From: Nitrospira sp. CR1.2 | Lineage (GTDB): Bacteria; Nitrospirota; Nitrospiria; Nitrospirales; Nitrospiraceae | Reading direction: 5' to 3' | DNA: 43,438 bases | Assembly (NCBI GenBank): GCA_014055495.1 | Contig: WIAG01000030.1 | Span: 1 to 43,438, forward strand | Part shown: positions 41,433 through 43,438 of the stretch, piece after piece | How the letters are laid out: each line of letters begins with the position of its first letter | Position numbering within the stretch: the first letter of the stretch is position 1 | Program-made: the position numbers and the translations under genes | Notes under the pieces: model-generated | Told to the model about the DNA's origin: nothing | The model's database searches: none | The model's input: only the letters and a program-made list of their open reading frames with translations

Positions 41433-43438
41433 ATGAAACAAATCATTCAAAACTATCGGTCTGGGATACTGAAGGTCGATGATGTTCCTCCGCCTTGCCT
41501 GCGTGGAAGCGGCATCTTGCTACTGAATGAGTCCTCGCTCATCAGCCCGGGAACTGAAAAATCGACCGTGCAGGTCGCGCAGAAGAATCTCGTGGGAAAG
41601 GCTATGGACCGGCCGGATATGGTGAAAAAGGTCTTGGCGGCGGTTAAGAAGGATGGTTTGGCGGACACAGTGAAACGTGTCTTTCAACGCCTGGATACCC
41701 CGGTGGCGTTGGGCTATAGCTGCGCGGGCACCGTCGTGGATGTGGCTCAGGATGCAGGCGCCTTCACGATCGGCGACCGCGTGGCCTGCGCGGGGCAAAA
41801 CTATGCGTCTCACGCCGAAATGGTCTACGTCCCGAAACATCTCTGCGTGAAGATCCCCGATGCCGTCGATTTCGAAGATGCGTCGTTTGTCACACTCGGC
41901 GCAATCGCACTCCAGGGCGTCCGCCAGGCGGAGCCGAGGCTGGGCGACCGCATCGCGGTCATCGGTCTTGGGCTGTTGGGCCAACTGACGGTGCAATTGT
42001 TGAAAGCCTCCGGCTGCCGCGTGCTGGGTTCTGATCTCGATCCTTCCAAACTGGAATTAGCGCGTCAGTTCGGTGCGGACCTGGCTGTCGATTCCGGCGC
42101 GCTGCCTGAAGCATCGGCGACCTTTTCCGAAGGCCATGGCGTGGATGCCGTGATCATTACAGCAAGCACCAAAGACAACGGCCCCATCGAAATGGCCGGC
42201 GCGATCGCTCGCAAGAAGGGGCGGGTGGTGGTGGTCGGTGCCGTCGGCATGAATGTGCCTCGAGAACCCTATTACAAAAAAGAATTGGATTTGCGCCTCT
42301 CCATGTCGTACGGACCGGGCCGGTACGACAGCCGGTATGAAGAGCAGGGGCAGGACTATCCTTTCGCGTATGTTCGCTGGACAGAGCAACGCAACATGCA
42401 GGCCTTTCTCGAACTGGTGGCAGAACGCAAGGTGCTCCTCAAGCCCTTGATCACCCATCGGTTCCCGATCGAACAGGCCGAGTCCGCCTATGCCCTCATG
42501 ATGGAGGGGAAGCAGCCGTACATCGCCATGGTCATTACCTATCCCTCCGATCGCACCCGCTCCTTGCCGCGCACCATCACCATGGGGAAGGGACAGGCCA
42601 GTCTGGCCGTGACGATGGGGATCATCGGCGCGGGCAACCATGTGAAGGATATGCTGCTGCCACCGCTGCAGACCTTGAACCGTGTCGCAATTCGCGGCAT
42701 CTGCACTGCCTCAGGTATCAGCGCGAAGACCCTTGCCGGAAAAATCGAGGCCGCCTACTGCACCAGCGACGCCCAGTCGATCCTGGACGACAAGGCAATC
42801 AACTGCGTCCTGATCGGCACGCGCCATGACAGCCATGCATCTCTCGTGGTCAAGTCGCTGCTGGCGGACAAACACGTGTTTGTCGAAAAGCCGCTCTGTC
42901 TCACCGAGGACGAGCTGCAGGAGATTCGCGCCACGTATGAGAAGAAATCTGTGGACGGCTTGCACCTGATGGTGGGGTTCAATCGACGATTCTCTCCCCA
43001 TGCAAAAGAGGCTCGCAACTTTTTCGCCTCGCGAACCAACCCGCTCGTGATGCTCTACCGCATCAATGCGGGGCGCATTCCCCCAGACCATTGGATACAA
43101 GATCCTCAGGTGGGAGGCGGACGCATCGTTGGAGAGGTCTGCCATTTTGTGGACTATATGCAGGCGCTGTGCGACGCGCTCCCAACCTCCGTCTTTGCCG
43201 GTCGAGTCGGGCGCCACAGTTCCGGCATCACGGACGATCAGTGCAGTATCACACTGACCTTCAGCGACGGATCGATCGGCACGATCGTCTATACCGCTGA
43301 AGGTAATGCCGCACTTCCCAAGGAACGATTTGAGGCGCACGCCGACGGTAAATCCCTCGTGATTGATGACTTCATAGACACATCGTTGTACGAAGGTTCC
43401 CACCACCGCAACTTCAAGACACCGAAGCGAGATAAGGG
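41433..43438 (+). CDS. bi-domain oxidoreductase (MDR alcohol dehydrogenase + Gfo/Idh/MocA), 3' end beyond window
   Basis: The frame is open from the ATG to the window end, giving 668 codons so far. The first half is a medium-chain dehydrogenase (LGYSCAGTVVDV, GDRVACAGQNYASHAE, NAD motif VIGLGLLGQ, then VVVVGAVG). The second half starts at about residue 385 with a Gfo/Idh/MocA Rossmann fold (TMGIIGAGNHVKDMLL) and has VFVEKPLCLTEDEL and GFNRRFSPHA. Such fused proteins occur in polysaccharide loci, often beside heparinase-family genes, and are thought to make a modified nucleotide sugar; the substrate is unknown. AAGGAGA at 41424-41430 supports the ATG. Confidence 0.88.
   Translation, partial: MKQIIQNYRSGILKVDDVPPPCLRGSGILLLNESSLISPGTEKSTVQVAQKNLVGKAMDRPDMVKKVLAAVKKDGLADTVKRVFQRLDTPVALGYSCAGTVVDVAQDAGAFTIGDRVACAGQNYASHAEMVYVPKHLCVKIPDAVDFEDASFVTLGAIALQGVRQAEPRLGDRIAVIGLGLLGQLTVQLLKASGCRVLGSDLDPSKLELARQFGADLAVDSGALPEASATFSEGHGVDAVIITASTKDNGPIEMAGAIARKKGRVVVVGAVGMNVPREPYYKKELDLRLSMSYGPGRYDSRYEEQGQDYPFAYVRWTEQRNMQAFLELVAERKVLLKPLITHRFPIEQAESAYALMMEGKQPYIAMVITYPSDRTRSLPRTITMGKGQASLAVTMGIIGAGNHVKDMLLPPLQTLNRVAIRGICTASGISAKTLAGKIEAAYCTSDAQSILDDKAINCVLIGTRHDSHASLVVKSLLADKHVFVEKPLCLTEDELQEIRATYEKKSVDGLHLMVGFNRRFSPHAKEARNFFASRTNPLVMLYRINAGRIPPDHWIQDPQVGGGRIVGEVCHFVDYMQALCDALPTSVFAGRVGRHSSGITDDQCSITLTFSDGSIGTIVYTAEGNAALPKERFEAHADGKSLVIDDFIDTSLYEGSHHRNFKTPKRDK

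Noticed and set aside
1-43438. CRISPR arrays, tRNA or rRNA genes, insertion sequences
   Set aside because: No regularly spaced repeats, cloverleaf-like sequences or transposase motifs were seen on either strand.

Overview
The window reads as a bacterial chromosome segment, dense and moderately GC-rich, with genes almost all on the plus strand. The combination of a large chemosensory operon, a globin-coupled soluble receptor, and an exosortase/VPLPA-CTERM exopolysaccharide locus (XrtD-type exosortase, TPR lipoprotein, Wza-like export protein, GumC-like chain-length protein, ExeA-like ATPase) suggests a Gram-negative, Nitrospira-like (Nitrospirota) organism. The taxonomic call is inference from gene style; no rRNA is present to settle it.

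Region 1 (1-12834) is one chemosensory operon: a receptor fragment, cheY, cheA, cheW, a globin-PAS-PAS receptor, a DUF420 membrane protein, cheR, cheD, cheB, then a partner-switching block of two STAS antagonists, a response regulator-PP2C phosphatase, an Hpt protein and a response regulator-RsbW-type kinase. Several of the genes overlap or nearly abut. The layout suggests that receptor or phosphorelay signals are passed both to CheY and to a STAS/PP2C/RsbW switch, much like the HptB-HsbR-HsbA system of Pseudomonas but with HsbR split into two proteins. A strong hairpin at 6344-6378 divides the operon.

Region 2 (12932-16577) is a mixed stretch: a small lipoprotein, a wecB-type UDP-GlcNAc 2-epimerase with its own candidate promoter, an AAA_14/DUF4143 ATPase, and an AbrB-PIN toxin-antitoxin pair with a promoter/operator.

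Region 3 (16755-28721) is a surface-polysaccharide cassette: a heparinase II/III-family protein on the minus strand, gmd, a decayed fcl-like remnant, a GT4 glycosyltransferase, an O-antigen ligase/polymerase, a Tat-exported glycoside-hydrolase-like protein, a methyltransferase, a Wzx-type flippase, another GT4 and a WecG/TagA-type transferase. Its middle part is visibly more AT-rich than the flanks, which suggests horizontal acquisition.

Region 4 (29013-43438) is the exosortase/exopolysaccharide locus: a VPLPA-CTERM substrate, exosortase fused to an EpsI domain, a WecA/MraY-like initiating transferase with a long membrane extension, a TPR lipoprotein, a Wza-like export lipoprotein, an outer-membrane beta-barrel, a chain-length protein, a BY-kinase-like ATPase without a tyrosine tail, an ExeA-like ATPase with TPRs, and a bi-domain oxidoreductase running off the end. 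Together these can start a lipid-linked glycan, polymerise, control and export it, and sort an exported protein whose C-terminal signal matches the exosortase type.
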